Shown here one piece after another: positions 1 to 6,969 of a DNA stretch of 40,222 bases. A program made the position numbers and the translations under genes. Under the pieces are notes generated by a model that worked only from the letters and a program-made list of their open reading frames with translations, was not told where the DNA came from and searched no databases. Positions within the stretch are counted from its first letter, which is position 1, and every line of letters starts with the position of its first letter. The stretch is from positions 1 to 40,222 of the forward strand of contig CALWLK010000013.1 of the NCBI GenBank assembly GCA_944381505.1, given 5' to 3'. Origin of the DNA: an uncultured Lachnospiraceae bacterium (GTDB lineage: Bacteria; Bacillota; Clostridia; Lachnospirales; Lachnospiraceae).

Positions 1-1164
1 GACCTTTTCCTCCTTCTTGAGGGGCAGAATATCGTCTTCGTTTTTGAGGAGTACCAGAGCCTCGGCCACCGTCTCCTCCGCCATTTCCTTATGCTTCGGG
101 GCAAGTATGTACTTCCTCTCAGCCTCCTCTCCCGCCCCATGGTAAGGATCTTCGAAAAGTCCGAGCCTGTTTTTAAGAGTCAGTATACGCCATACCGCCT
201 CGTCTATCGGTCTCTCATCTACTTCTCCTGACTCAACGAGCCCCTTAAGCTCTCTGATGTAGCATACAGACATAAGATCTATGTCTATTCCCGCCTTCAC
301 AGCCAGCTTTGCGGCCTCTCTGTTGTTCTCCGCAACACCGTGATTTACAAGCTCTCCCACAGCGGACCAATCCGAGATGGTAACTCCCCCAAATCCCAGT
401 TCGTCTCTTAAGAGCCTTCTCACTATCTTCTCGGAGGCGCTGCAGGGCTCCCCGTTCAGGGACTGGAAAGCAGGCATTACGCAGGCTGAGCCTGCCTTTA
501 TAGCGGCTATCTTTGCAGGGAGATAATACTCTCTTATGCTGTGCTCCGAGATCTCGGAGTGGTTGTACTCTCTGCCTCCCACAGGAGCTCCATAGCCCAC
601 AAAGTGCTTGTCGCAGGCAGATATCCTTCCCTCCTTTGAGAGGTCGTTATCCTCTCCCTGATATCCTCTCACGTAGGCCTTTGCCATGACGGAATTCAGA
701 TAAGGGGATTCTCCGTAGGACTCATATACCCTGCCCCATCTGGGGTCTCTTACAAGGTCGGTCATGGGAGAAAAGCTTACGTGCAGACCCGCAGCTGCGG
801 CCTCCCTTGCCGCTATCTCCATATCCCTCTCCACAAGCTCCGGGTTAAAGGTAGCTCCAAGGGCGAGGGGAATAGGGAATACAGTCTTAAACCCGTGTAT
901 CACGTCAGACATCATCAAAAGCGGAATGTGATGGGGATGTCTCTCCATATACCTGTCCTGAATGCTCCTTAAGCGCTTTGCACCCGCCACACCAAGTATC
1001 GAGCCTGCCAGAAGGCAGTCCTCCGTCGTAAGTCCCACATCGGCGGCAGGCCCTGTTATCACGGCGCCCTCTTCAAGGAAGCCGCCCGATACCTGCACCA
1101 TCTGTCCGACCTTTTCCTCCAAAGACATGGAGTCCATCAGTGCTTTCAAATCCTTTATATCCAT
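1..1164 (-). CDS. Glycoside hydrolase family 3 protein (beta-glucosidase type), 3' end outside window
   Basis: The frame is open from the ATG at 1164 to the window edge (388 residues, C-terminus missing). GH3 enzymes hydrolyse terminal beta-linked sugars by a retaining mechanism. The TIM-barrel domain is visible: EEKVGQM near residue 16, DPRWGR at 140-145, the KHF substrate-binding motif at 186-188 and the nucleophile region VTISDW, with Asp265 as the expected nucleophile. VLLKNEDDILPL at 371-382 opens the second, alpha/beta sandwich domain. There is no signal peptide, so the enzyme is probably cytoplasmic and acts on an imported substrate. It starts 33 bases after the second permease and is most likely the last visible gene of that operon. 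Family assignment is firm. The sugar is unknown; a role on glycosylated nucleosides is inferred only from context. Confidence 0.93.
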   Translation of the reverse strand, partial: MDIKDLKALMDSMSLEEKVGQMVQVSGGFLEEGAVITGPAADVGLTTEDCLLAGSILGVAGAKRLRSIQDRYMERHPHHIPLLMMSDVIHGFKTVFPIPLALGATFNPELVERDMEIAAREAAAAGLHVSFSPMTDLVRDPRWGRVYESYGESPYLNSVMAKAYVRGYQGEDNDLSKEGRISACDKHFVGYGAPVGGREYNHSEISEHSIREYYLPAKIAAIKAGSACVMPAFQSLNGEPCSASEKIVRRLLRDELGFGGVTISDWSAVGELVNHGVAENNREAAKLAVKAGIDIDLMSVCYIRELKGLVESGEVDERPIDEAVWRILTLKNRLGLFEDPYHGAGEEAERKYILAPKHKEMAEETVAEALVLLKNEDDILPLKKEEKV

Positions 1165-1197
1165 ATAATTCTGTCTCTCTTTTAAGTAGTTTTTAAA

Positions 1198-2115
1198 TCA
1201 AGCGGCCTTCGCTCTCTTGTAAGCGCGTATTGAGAATATTGCAAGTCCCAAAAGCGTCGCGCAGTACGGAATGGTCTTTACCAGATCGGAAGGCCAGCCG
1301 AGGGTGGCGACCGCATTTGAGAGGGCATCCGCAACTCCGAAGAGAAGCGACGTAGCCGCAGTTCCCAGAGGGTGCTGTCTTCCCATAGCCTCCGCCGCGA
1401 GAGCTATCCAGCCTCTTCCGCTCACCATATCTCTCGAGAACCAAGATACATATCCCATTGACATGAACGCTCCGCCGAAGCCGCACATCACTCCACTTAT
1501 TATAAGAGCTATGGCCTGAGTTTTTGTGACGCTTATTCCTACTGAATCCGCAGCATCGGGCTTTTCACCCACAGCTCTTATGTGCCAGCCGAGGGCCGTT
1601 CTCTTGAGAAGGAGATAGGTAAATACTACGGAGGCCACCGCAAGATAGGTAAGCACGTTATGTCCTGAAATTACGGGACCTATTATTGGAATACTCTCTA
1701 TAAAGGGTATATTCACGTTGGGAAGCACCTTGCTTGCAAGTGAAACGCTGGTTCCCTTATCGTGAGCCACAAGATAGAGGAAAAATATTGTGCCTCCGCT
1801 TGCAAGGCTGTTTATGGCTATACCTCCGAGTATTATGTTGGTCTTATAATAAAGAGTAAAGAAAGCAAGCACACCTGCCGCAAGTACTGCAAAAAACAGT
1901 GCGAAAAAGAGTCCCGCCAGAGCGCTTTCAAACAGGTAGCTGAAAAACATTCCCGCAAAGGCCGCAATAAGCATTATTCCCTCAAGAGCTATGTTGGGCA
2001 CTCCCGCCACATCGGATACTACCGCCGCCATTGATGCGAAAAGAAGCGGTGTGGTCACTCTAAGGATGGAGTAGAAAAAGTCAGTGGTAAATATAAGATC
2101 TGTGAATGCCTTCAT
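1198..2115 (-). CDS. ABC transporter permease, nucleoside (BMP-type) importer, second subunit
   Basis: This 305-residue, very hydrophobic protein belongs to the BPD_transp_2 permease family that includes the NupQ/YufQ subunits of nucleoside importers. Around eight to ten membrane spans can be drawn. The family hallmark is the segment AAVVSDVAGVPNIALEGIML at about residues 30-49, followed later by a cytoplasmic coupling region around WHIRAVGEKPDAADSVGISV. Its ATG shares a base with the stop of the upstream permease (TAATG at 2117-2113), which indicates translational coupling. With its partner it should form the membrane channel for a nucleoside or related compound. Substrate is inferred from the BMP lipoprotein and the nucleoside hydrolase in the same operon. 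Confidence 0.93.
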   Translation of the reverse strand: MKAFTDLIFTTDFFYSILRVTTPLLFASMAAVVSDVAGVPNIALEGIMLIAAFAGMFFSYLFESALAGLFFALFFAVLAAGVLAFFTLYYKTNIILGGIAINSLASGGTIFFLYLVAHDKGTSVSLASKVLPNVNIPFIESIPIIGPVISGHNVLTYLAVASVVFTYLLLKRTALGWHIRAVGEKPDAADSVGISVTKTQAIALIISGVMCGFGGAFMSMGYVSWFSRDMVSGRGWIALAAEAMGRQHPLGTAATSLLFGVADALSNAVATLGWPSDLVKTIPYCATLLGLAIFSIRAYKRAKAA

Positions 2116-3155
2116 TATTTGACCTCCTTCTCTATCCAGCTCTGCTTATATTTGTGGAGAAATCTCTCAGCTGATATCAAAAGTATGATGATACTCTGAA
2201 GTATGGATATCATCTCCGTGGGTATATCCGAGGAGCGGTTTACAAGGTCCGCGCCTACTCTCAGCCAGCTTACGAAGAAGGCCGCTCCGATCACGCCTAT
2301 GGGGTTGTTTCCCGCAAGCATGGCTATCATGGCCCCGTCAAATCCGTATCCGGGAAGCGCCGACCACTCAAACCTCTTGTGCATGCCTATGCACTCTATG
2401 ATACCTCCCATGCCGGCTATCGCTCCCGCCGCAAGATGTACTGTGAGTATGACCTTTGCAACATTTATTCCCGAATAGGAGGCAAATGTCCCATTGTCTC
2501 CCACCATTCTTATCTCATATCCCCACTTGCTCTTAAACAAAAATATGTATACGAGCACGGCAAAAACGATGGCTATAATGAAGCCCACATGTATCCTTGT
2601 CCCCGGAACTATATTTGCAAGGAGTGAGTTTGTTCTGTATTTGTAAGAGACAAGGGATGCCACATCGGGATCTCTCATGACATTATTCAAGATATAAAGC
2701 CCTACTCCGAGAAGTATGTTGTTCATCATAAGAGAGGTGACAAGCTCGCTGGCGCCGTACTTTGCCTTGAGGACTCCCGGTATGACCATTACAGCCATAC
2801 CTGTTGCGGCTCCCACAAGTATACAGAGGAAAGGAAATACCACAGGGGGAAGCTTGGGCCAGATAGCGACCATGGAGCCTGTTATACCCGCAATGAAATA
2901 TATGCCCTCCGCACCGAGGTTAAAGAGATTGGCCTTAAACATTATAGCCATTGCCAATCCTGAAAATATAAGCGGCACGGCTGTCTCCACTATATTTCCT
3001 ATATATCTCTTCGTGGAGAAGGGCCTTAAAAGGAATATCTTTATGGATTCAAGAGGTTGGTCGCTTACGAGTACGATGATCAAAAATGCTACCAAGACGG
3101 CTACCGCCATGGAAACCGCCGTCCTGATTATTGTAAATGAACGTTCTCTACTCAT
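2115..3155 (-). CDS. ABC transporter permease, nucleoside (BMP-type) importer, first subunit
   Basis: A 346-residue BPD_transp_2 permease of the NupP/YufP kind. An N-terminal span (about residues 11-30) is followed by the family signature FKANLFNLGAEGIYFIAGI near residues 73-91 and the coupling segment WGYEIRMVGDNGTFASYSGI near 216-235. The start overlaps the end of the ATPase gene by 8 bases, and the stop overlaps the next permease start, so the three genes are tightly coupled. It pairs with the second permease to form a heterodimeric channel. No lesion is visible. The family is clear; the exact substrate is inferred from the neighbourhood. Confidence 0.93.
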   Translation of the reverse strand: MSRERSFTIIRTAVSMAVAVLVAFLIIVLVSDQPLESIKIFLLRPFSTKRYIGNIVETAVPLIFSGLAMAIMFKANLFNLGAEGIYFIAGITGSMVAIWPKLPPVVFPFLCILVGAATGMAVMVIPGVLKAKYGASELVTSLMMNNILLGVGLYILNNVMRDPDVASLVSYKYRTNSLLANIVPGTRIHVGFIIAIVFAVLVYIFLFKSKWGYEIRMVGDNGTFASYSGINVAKVILTVHLAAGAIAGMGGIIECIGMHKRFEWSALPGYGFDGAMIAMLAGNNPIGVIGAAFFVSWLRVGADLVNRSSDIPTEMISILQSIIILLISAERFLHKYKQSWIEKEVK

Positions 3156-4698
3156 TCTCGGCCCTCCTTACAGTTTCTTTATCGTGTCTGTCCAGTCCCA
3201 ACATATAAAGCCCGAGTTTTTCCTCGTTCAGGCCCTCGGTATTATCAAAATATGCGACTATCTCTCCGTCATACATTACCGCAAGGACATCGGAGAGCTT
3301 TAAAGCCTCGTTGAGGTCCGCCGACACCAAAAGTACGGCGCAGCCCTCATCTCTGAGCTCCATGATCTTTTTGTGTATGATATAGGCCGCTCCTATGTCA
3401 ACGCCTCTTGTGGGCTGCTCCGCAATAAGTATCTCAGGTTCATGGCTGCACTCTCTGCCAACCACGACCTTCTGCATATTTCCGCCTGAAAGCATACCTA
3501 CGTTCTGGTCGCTGCCCGAACATCTTATCTCGTATTCTCTGATATTCTCTTCGGCGAATTTCTTTATCTCCTTATAATCAAGGAGACCGTTTTTGCAGAA
3601 TTCTTTGGTGTCGTAGCGGTTCGATATGATATTTTCCCCTATAGACTCATGAGCTGCCATGCCCTGCTCTATCCTGTCCTCGGGTATATATCCGAACTGC
3701 ATCTTTCTTATATCTCGGACGGACATATCCTTTACGCTCTTTCCTCCGAGAAGTATATCGCCCTCCCTGAGTGAGCGCCTTTTTGTCATCAGATCCACAA
3801 GCTCGACCTGTCCGTTACCCTGCACTCCCGCAATGCCGAAGATCATTCCGCTCCTTACTCCGAAGCTTACGTCCTTAAGGACCTTCACCTTGTTTTTGTC
3901 TGTGTAGGAAACTCCCGACACCCTTATCTTAATGTCTCCGGGCTTCGGGCTGCTCTTTTCGATGCTTGTATCCATCTCGCATCCCATTATGAGGTTTGAT
4001 ATCTCTTTTTCGGAAACGTCCTTTGTCTCGTAGCAGCCCACAGTGCGGCTTGAACGCATTACAGTTATCCTGTCGGATATCTTTTTTATCTCCGGAATCT
4101 TGTGTGAGATAAATACTATAGTATGTCCCTGTTCCTTAAGGTGGATGAGCTCCTCAAAAAGTATGTCTGTCTCCTGTGGAGCAAGCACTGCCGTAGGCTC
4201 GTCAAGTATCAATATTTCGGCGCCTCTTGCAAGGGCCTTAAGTATCTCTATCTTTTGCTTTACACCTACGGGAAGAGTCCTCGTTACCGCCTCCGCGTCC
4301 ACCTCAAGATTGTATTTTTTGCTGAGATCCTTTATAAAGCGCACAGCCTCAGCCTCGTTTACAAATGCGCCCTTCTTGGGCTCCATTCCGAGTATAATAT
4401 TCTGTGCGGCCGTAAAGGATTCCACCAACATAAAGTGCTGATGCACCATTCCTATCCCATGGGCTATCGCATCTTTTGAAGAGGAGAACCTTACCGGTTC
4501 TCCCTTCAAAATTATCTCACCCTGAGACGGCGGCTCCATACCGAATAAAATTTTCATCAAAGTGGATTTGCCCGCTCCGTTTTCTCCCACAAGAGCGTGT
4601 ATCTCACCTTTTTTCAGATTAAAGTTCACATCGCGATTTGCGGCAATACCATTGCCGTAGATCTTTGATATGTTCTTCATTTCCAGAATGTATTCCAT
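3148..4698 (-). CDS. ABC transporter ATPase with two nucleotide-binding domains (nucleoside importer)
   Basis: A 516-residue fused double ATPase, the usual length for the NupO/RbsA-like class. The first half has a canonical Walker A (GENGAGKST, about residues 38-46) and Walker B (ILILDEPTAV). The second half has the degenerate Walker A that is normal for this class (GVQGNGQVELV), then the signature LSGGNMQKVVVGRE and ILIAEQPTRGVDIGA. It should energise the two downstream permeases. The ATG at 4698 is preceded by GGAGG and lies 19 bases after the BMP lipoprotein stop. The gene is intact, although the lipoprotein that delivers its substrate carries a premature stop. Confidence 0.95.
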   Translation of the reverse strand: MEYILEMKNISKIYGNGIAANRDVNFNLKKGEIHALVGENGAGKSTLMKILFGMEPPSQGEIILKGEPVRFSSSKDAIAHGIGMVHQHFMLVESFTAAQNIILGMEPKKGAFVNEAEAVRFIKDLSKKYNLEVDAEAVTRTLPVGVKQKIEILKALARGAEILILDEPTAVLAPQETDILFEELIHLKEQGHTIVFISHKIPEIKKISDRITVMRSSRTVGCYETKDVSEKEISNLIMGCEMDTSIEKSSPKPGDIKIRVSGVSYTDKNKVKVLKDVSFGVRSGMIFGIAGVQGNGQVELVDLMTKRRSLREGDILLGGKSVKDMSVRDIRKMQFGYIPEDRIEQGMAAHESIGENIISNRYDTKEFCKNGLLDYKEIKKFAEENIREYEIRCSGSDQNVGMLSGGNMQKVVVGRECSHEPEILIAEQPTRGVDIGAAYIIHKKIMELRDEGCAVLLVSADLNEALKLSDVLAVMYDGEIVAYFDNTEGLNEEKLGLYMLGLDRHDKETVRRAENE

Positions 4699-4717
4699 CT
4701 CCGGGAACCTCCGTATC

Positions 4718-5863
4718 TTACGGGCGTACCGCCTCGCGGATCTCGTTTATCTTATCTGTCGTGATACCTGTGGTAGGTGTCATCTCGACTTCACCTGCTA
4801 TTACCTGCTGCTTAAGCTCTTCGATCTGAGCTCTGTCCTCCTCACTGAGGAGCTTCTCATAAAATTCGTTCTCTGCGATCCCTACAGCGCCCTCTGCGAT
4901 TCCGAATACCTCTCTCGTTCCGTAGGGTATCTCGCCCTTCATGGCTCTGTCTACAGCGTTTACCGCATTGTCTGAAATGTTCTTGATGGCGGAGGTGATT
5001 ATCACGTTAGCCATATCAGGCTGTGAATCCTTGAGAGCCTCAGCCTGATCAGAGTCAACACCTATAACGAACTTGCCCTGCTCTACAGCAGCGTCGATAA
5101 CTCCGAGGCCTGACTGTCCTGCAGCCGTAAATATCACTGAAAGTCCTTAATTATAGAGAAGGAGCGCGTTCTCCTTTCCCTTTGCGGTATCTGTGAAGCT
5201 TCCCACATAGGAGGTAGCTACCTTTATATCAGGATTTATGGCCTGAGCTCCCTCTATATATCCTACCAGGAACTCATTTATGCTGGGGTTGTCCATTCCA
5301 CCCACAAATCCGATCTTGTCCTCTCCAAGCTCTGCAGCCTTAAGGGCTCCTGCCGCTCCTGCGAGATAGCTCATCTCGTTATTCTTTGTACCCATGATGT
5401 ATACGTTTGCAGGCGGATCCGCAAGCTCATCATCAAGGTTTATGAACTTCTGATCGGGATACTCCTCAGCCACCTGTACGAGAGCATCGTCATTGTTGCT
5501 TGAGATGGTGAGTATCAGGTCGTAGCCCTGTTCGCACATATCTACGAGAGCGGGATAATACTTTGAAGTGTCGGTACCGCACTCTATGTACTCTACCTCC
5601 ACTCCGAGCTGCTCCTTTATGGGCTCTATGGAATTAAAAGCCGCATCAAAGAATGACTTGTCTCCCAAATTTCCGGGGATCATAAGCCCTACCTTAAACT
5701 CCGCGGGATCCGCAGCCTCTGCGCTCTCCTCTCCTGCTTCCTCCTCAGCCGCAGCTGCCTCTGTAGCTGCTGCCTCAGTCTCCTCGGGCTCGGGTGCTCC
5801 GCAGCCTGCAAGCATAGCCGCGCTCATAAAAAGCGCAGTCAATGCAACGCCAAATTTTTTCAT
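4718..5863 (-). pseudogene. BMP-family nucleoside-binding lipoprotein interrupted by one in-frame TAA
   Basis: This is the substrate-binding protein of the importer. The N-terminus has a basic start, a hydrophobic segment and the lipobox LAGC (Cys21), then an acidic Ala/Glu-rich linker and the PBP1-like BMP fold. Reading from ATG 5863, residues 1-238 run to ALLLYN and meet a TAA at 5149-5147. The same frame continues at once as GLSVIFTAAGQSGLGVIDAA through to the stop at 4718, about 142 residues more. No frameshift is involved: one codon differs, and CAA (Gln) to TAA is the simplest origin. The ribosome site is strong (AAGGAGGAGAGAG). The truncated product would lack most of the C-terminal lobe and the hinge. 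This could be a true nonsense mutation, a suppressed or strain-level allele, or a base-call error. Confidence 0.9.
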
Positions 5864-5949
5864 GAATCTCTCTCCTCCTTGAATCTTACATAATTTATAT
5901 CAATAAACCTTCAGGTTTAAGGATATTTCAGCTTTACAACCTGTAAAAA
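5864..5949 (-). promoter_or_regulatory. Leader before the BMP lipoprotein with a small inverted repeat
   Basis: This 86-base gap separates the nucleoside hydrolase and lipoprotein genes. It contains AAACCT-TC-AGGTTT (about 5904-5917), a 6+6 inverted repeat, and AT-rich runs such as TATAAATTATG that could serve as a -10. I could not pair these with a convincing -35, so an internal promoter is only possible. The hairpin might instead tune expression of the lipoprotein relative to the enzyme gene, as is common in importer operons. The strong Shine-Dalgarno AAGGAGGAG lies just before ATG 5863. Confidence 0.3.
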
Positions 5950-6849
5950 TCAAAACCTTTCCTCAAGTATGCTGTAAAATCTCTCTGTATCCACGCTTTT
6001 TGCGAAATAAAAGTCTCCCTCTGTACAGATGCGCGTGTCATAATAGTCGTTTTTGTCTACAAGAGTCCCTCTTGTAAGCCTCCCCGAAAGCTCCACCGTA
6101 AAAGAGCCCTTTTGGAGCTCGACTGTATTTTTATCCAAAAGCCACACCGGCAAGAGCACATCGTGAAAGGTAAGGGGATAACCTGTCTTTTTCCTGAAGA
6201 TATCCACACCCTCGGAAAAGTAAGCCATCCTCGGGCCCTTATCCCTTGTCAGTATCTCAAATCTCTCATCTGAGATCTTTAAGTATTTTGTCACGTCAAG
6301 TCCCATCATAACCATGTGATCCACAGTATCAAAGACTATCTTTACGGCTTCGGGGTCGCAGACTATGTTCCACTCGGGCCTTGAATTGAAAAATGCCCCT
6401 CCCATTCCGACTATGTACGCTTGCTTCATGACCTCGGGAGCCTTAAGGCACGCCATGGCGAGGTTTGTCATGGGGCCCATGGCAAGTATTACAAGCTCTC
6501 TCTCATTTTTTACCTTTTCTATTATGAGATCCTCTGCGGATATTGAGCTTTCGTACTCCGAAGGCAAATGTCTCTCTCTGAGTATACCATACTGGATAGG
6601 CTCCTCCGTCGGATCGATTCCGTCCTCCACCAAGGCTCTGCCATGCCCCTTTATCACAGGCACATCCCTCCGTCCGTACATAGAAAGGAGTTCTCTTACC
6701 ATCTCGGCTCTTTTTTCGGTATCTTTAAAGACTGTGGTGACCCCCTCAATATCAAACTCGGGACTGTTTAATATAAACATAAACGCCGCCGCATCGTCCA
6801 CGTCGTCCCCGAGATCCGTATCAATGAGGAGCTTTATTTTTTCCGCCAT
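5950..6849 (-). CDS. Nucleoside hydrolase (inosine-uridine preferring family)
   Basis: A 299-residue member of the IU-nucleoside hydrolase family, which cleaves the N-glycosidic bond of nucleosides to a base and ribose. The calcium-binding N-terminus is present as IDTDLGDDVDDAAAF (about residues 9-23). GMGGAFFNSRPEWNIVCDPEA near 149-169 supplies further ribose and metal contacts, and FHDVLLPVW near 228-236 aligns with the C-terminal His-Asp segment, although family members more often read HDP. The ATG at 6849 has AGGAGAG at good spacing. No signal peptide is seen, so it should act in the cytoplasm on nucleosides delivered by the importer. It is the first gene after a clear promoter and probably heads the operon. 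Base specificity cannot be read from the sequence. Confidence 0.93.
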   Translation of the reverse strand: MAEKIKLLIDTDLGDDVDDAAAFMFILNSPEFDIEGVTTVFKDTEKRAEMVRELLSMYGRRDVPVIKGHGRALVEDGIDPTEEPIQYGILRERHLPSEYESSISAEDLIIEKVKNERELVILAMGPMTNLAMACLKAPEVMKQAYIVGMGGAFFNSRPEWNIVCDPEAVKIVFDTVDHMVMMGLDVTKYLKISDERFEILTRDKGPRMAYFSEGVDIFRKKTGYPLTFHDVLLPVWLLDKNTVELQKGSFTVELSGRLTRGTLVDKNDYYDTRICTEGDFYFAKSVDTERFYSILEERF

Positions 6850-6889
6850 TCGATCTCTCCTGTAAACCGCACTCTTTTTGCTGAAATTT

Positions 6890-6919
6890 ATTATAATAGC
6901 CCTCTTGGAACTTAGTAAA
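6890..6919 (-). promoter_or_regulatory. Promoter of the nucleoside hydrolase/importer operon
   Basis: Read on the minus strand, a consensus TATAAT (6895-6890) is preceded at 18 bases by a poor -35, TTTACT (6919-6914). The predicted transcript start near 6883 leaves a leader of about 34 bases before ATG 6849. A good -10 with a weak -35 is typical of an activator-dependent promoter, which fits the palindrome overlapping its upstream edge. Confidence 0.7.
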
Positions 6920-6934
6920 GGACAAATGTCCTTT
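6917..6934. promoter_or_regulatory. Perfect 8+8 palindrome, likely operator for a dimeric activator
   Basis: On the minus strand the sequence is AAAGGACA-TT-TGTCCTTT: two perfect 8-base arms around 2 bases. Its centre is about 42.5 bases upstream of the predicted start site. That is within a base of the -41.5 position used by Crp/Fnr-family class II activators, and the palindrome's edge touches the weak -35. The repeat and spacing are seen directly; a Crp/Fnr-type activator is inference. A repressor, or a LacI- or GntR-type factor, is also possible. I saw no second copy elsewhere in the window. Confidence 0.6.
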
Positions 6935-6969
6935 TCTCGGCAAATTCGATCATAAATTTACCGGCTTCT

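Noticed and set aside
1193..1486. Overlapping minus-strand frame inside the second permease gene
   Set aside because: It is a shifted frame of a conserved membrane protein, with Arg/Gly/Cys-rich nonsense composition.
5147..5149. Programmed readthrough or stop-codon reassignment at the BMP TAA
   Set aside because: TAA ends many intact genes in this window, so it is not reassigned. No structure or special context for readthrough was seen.
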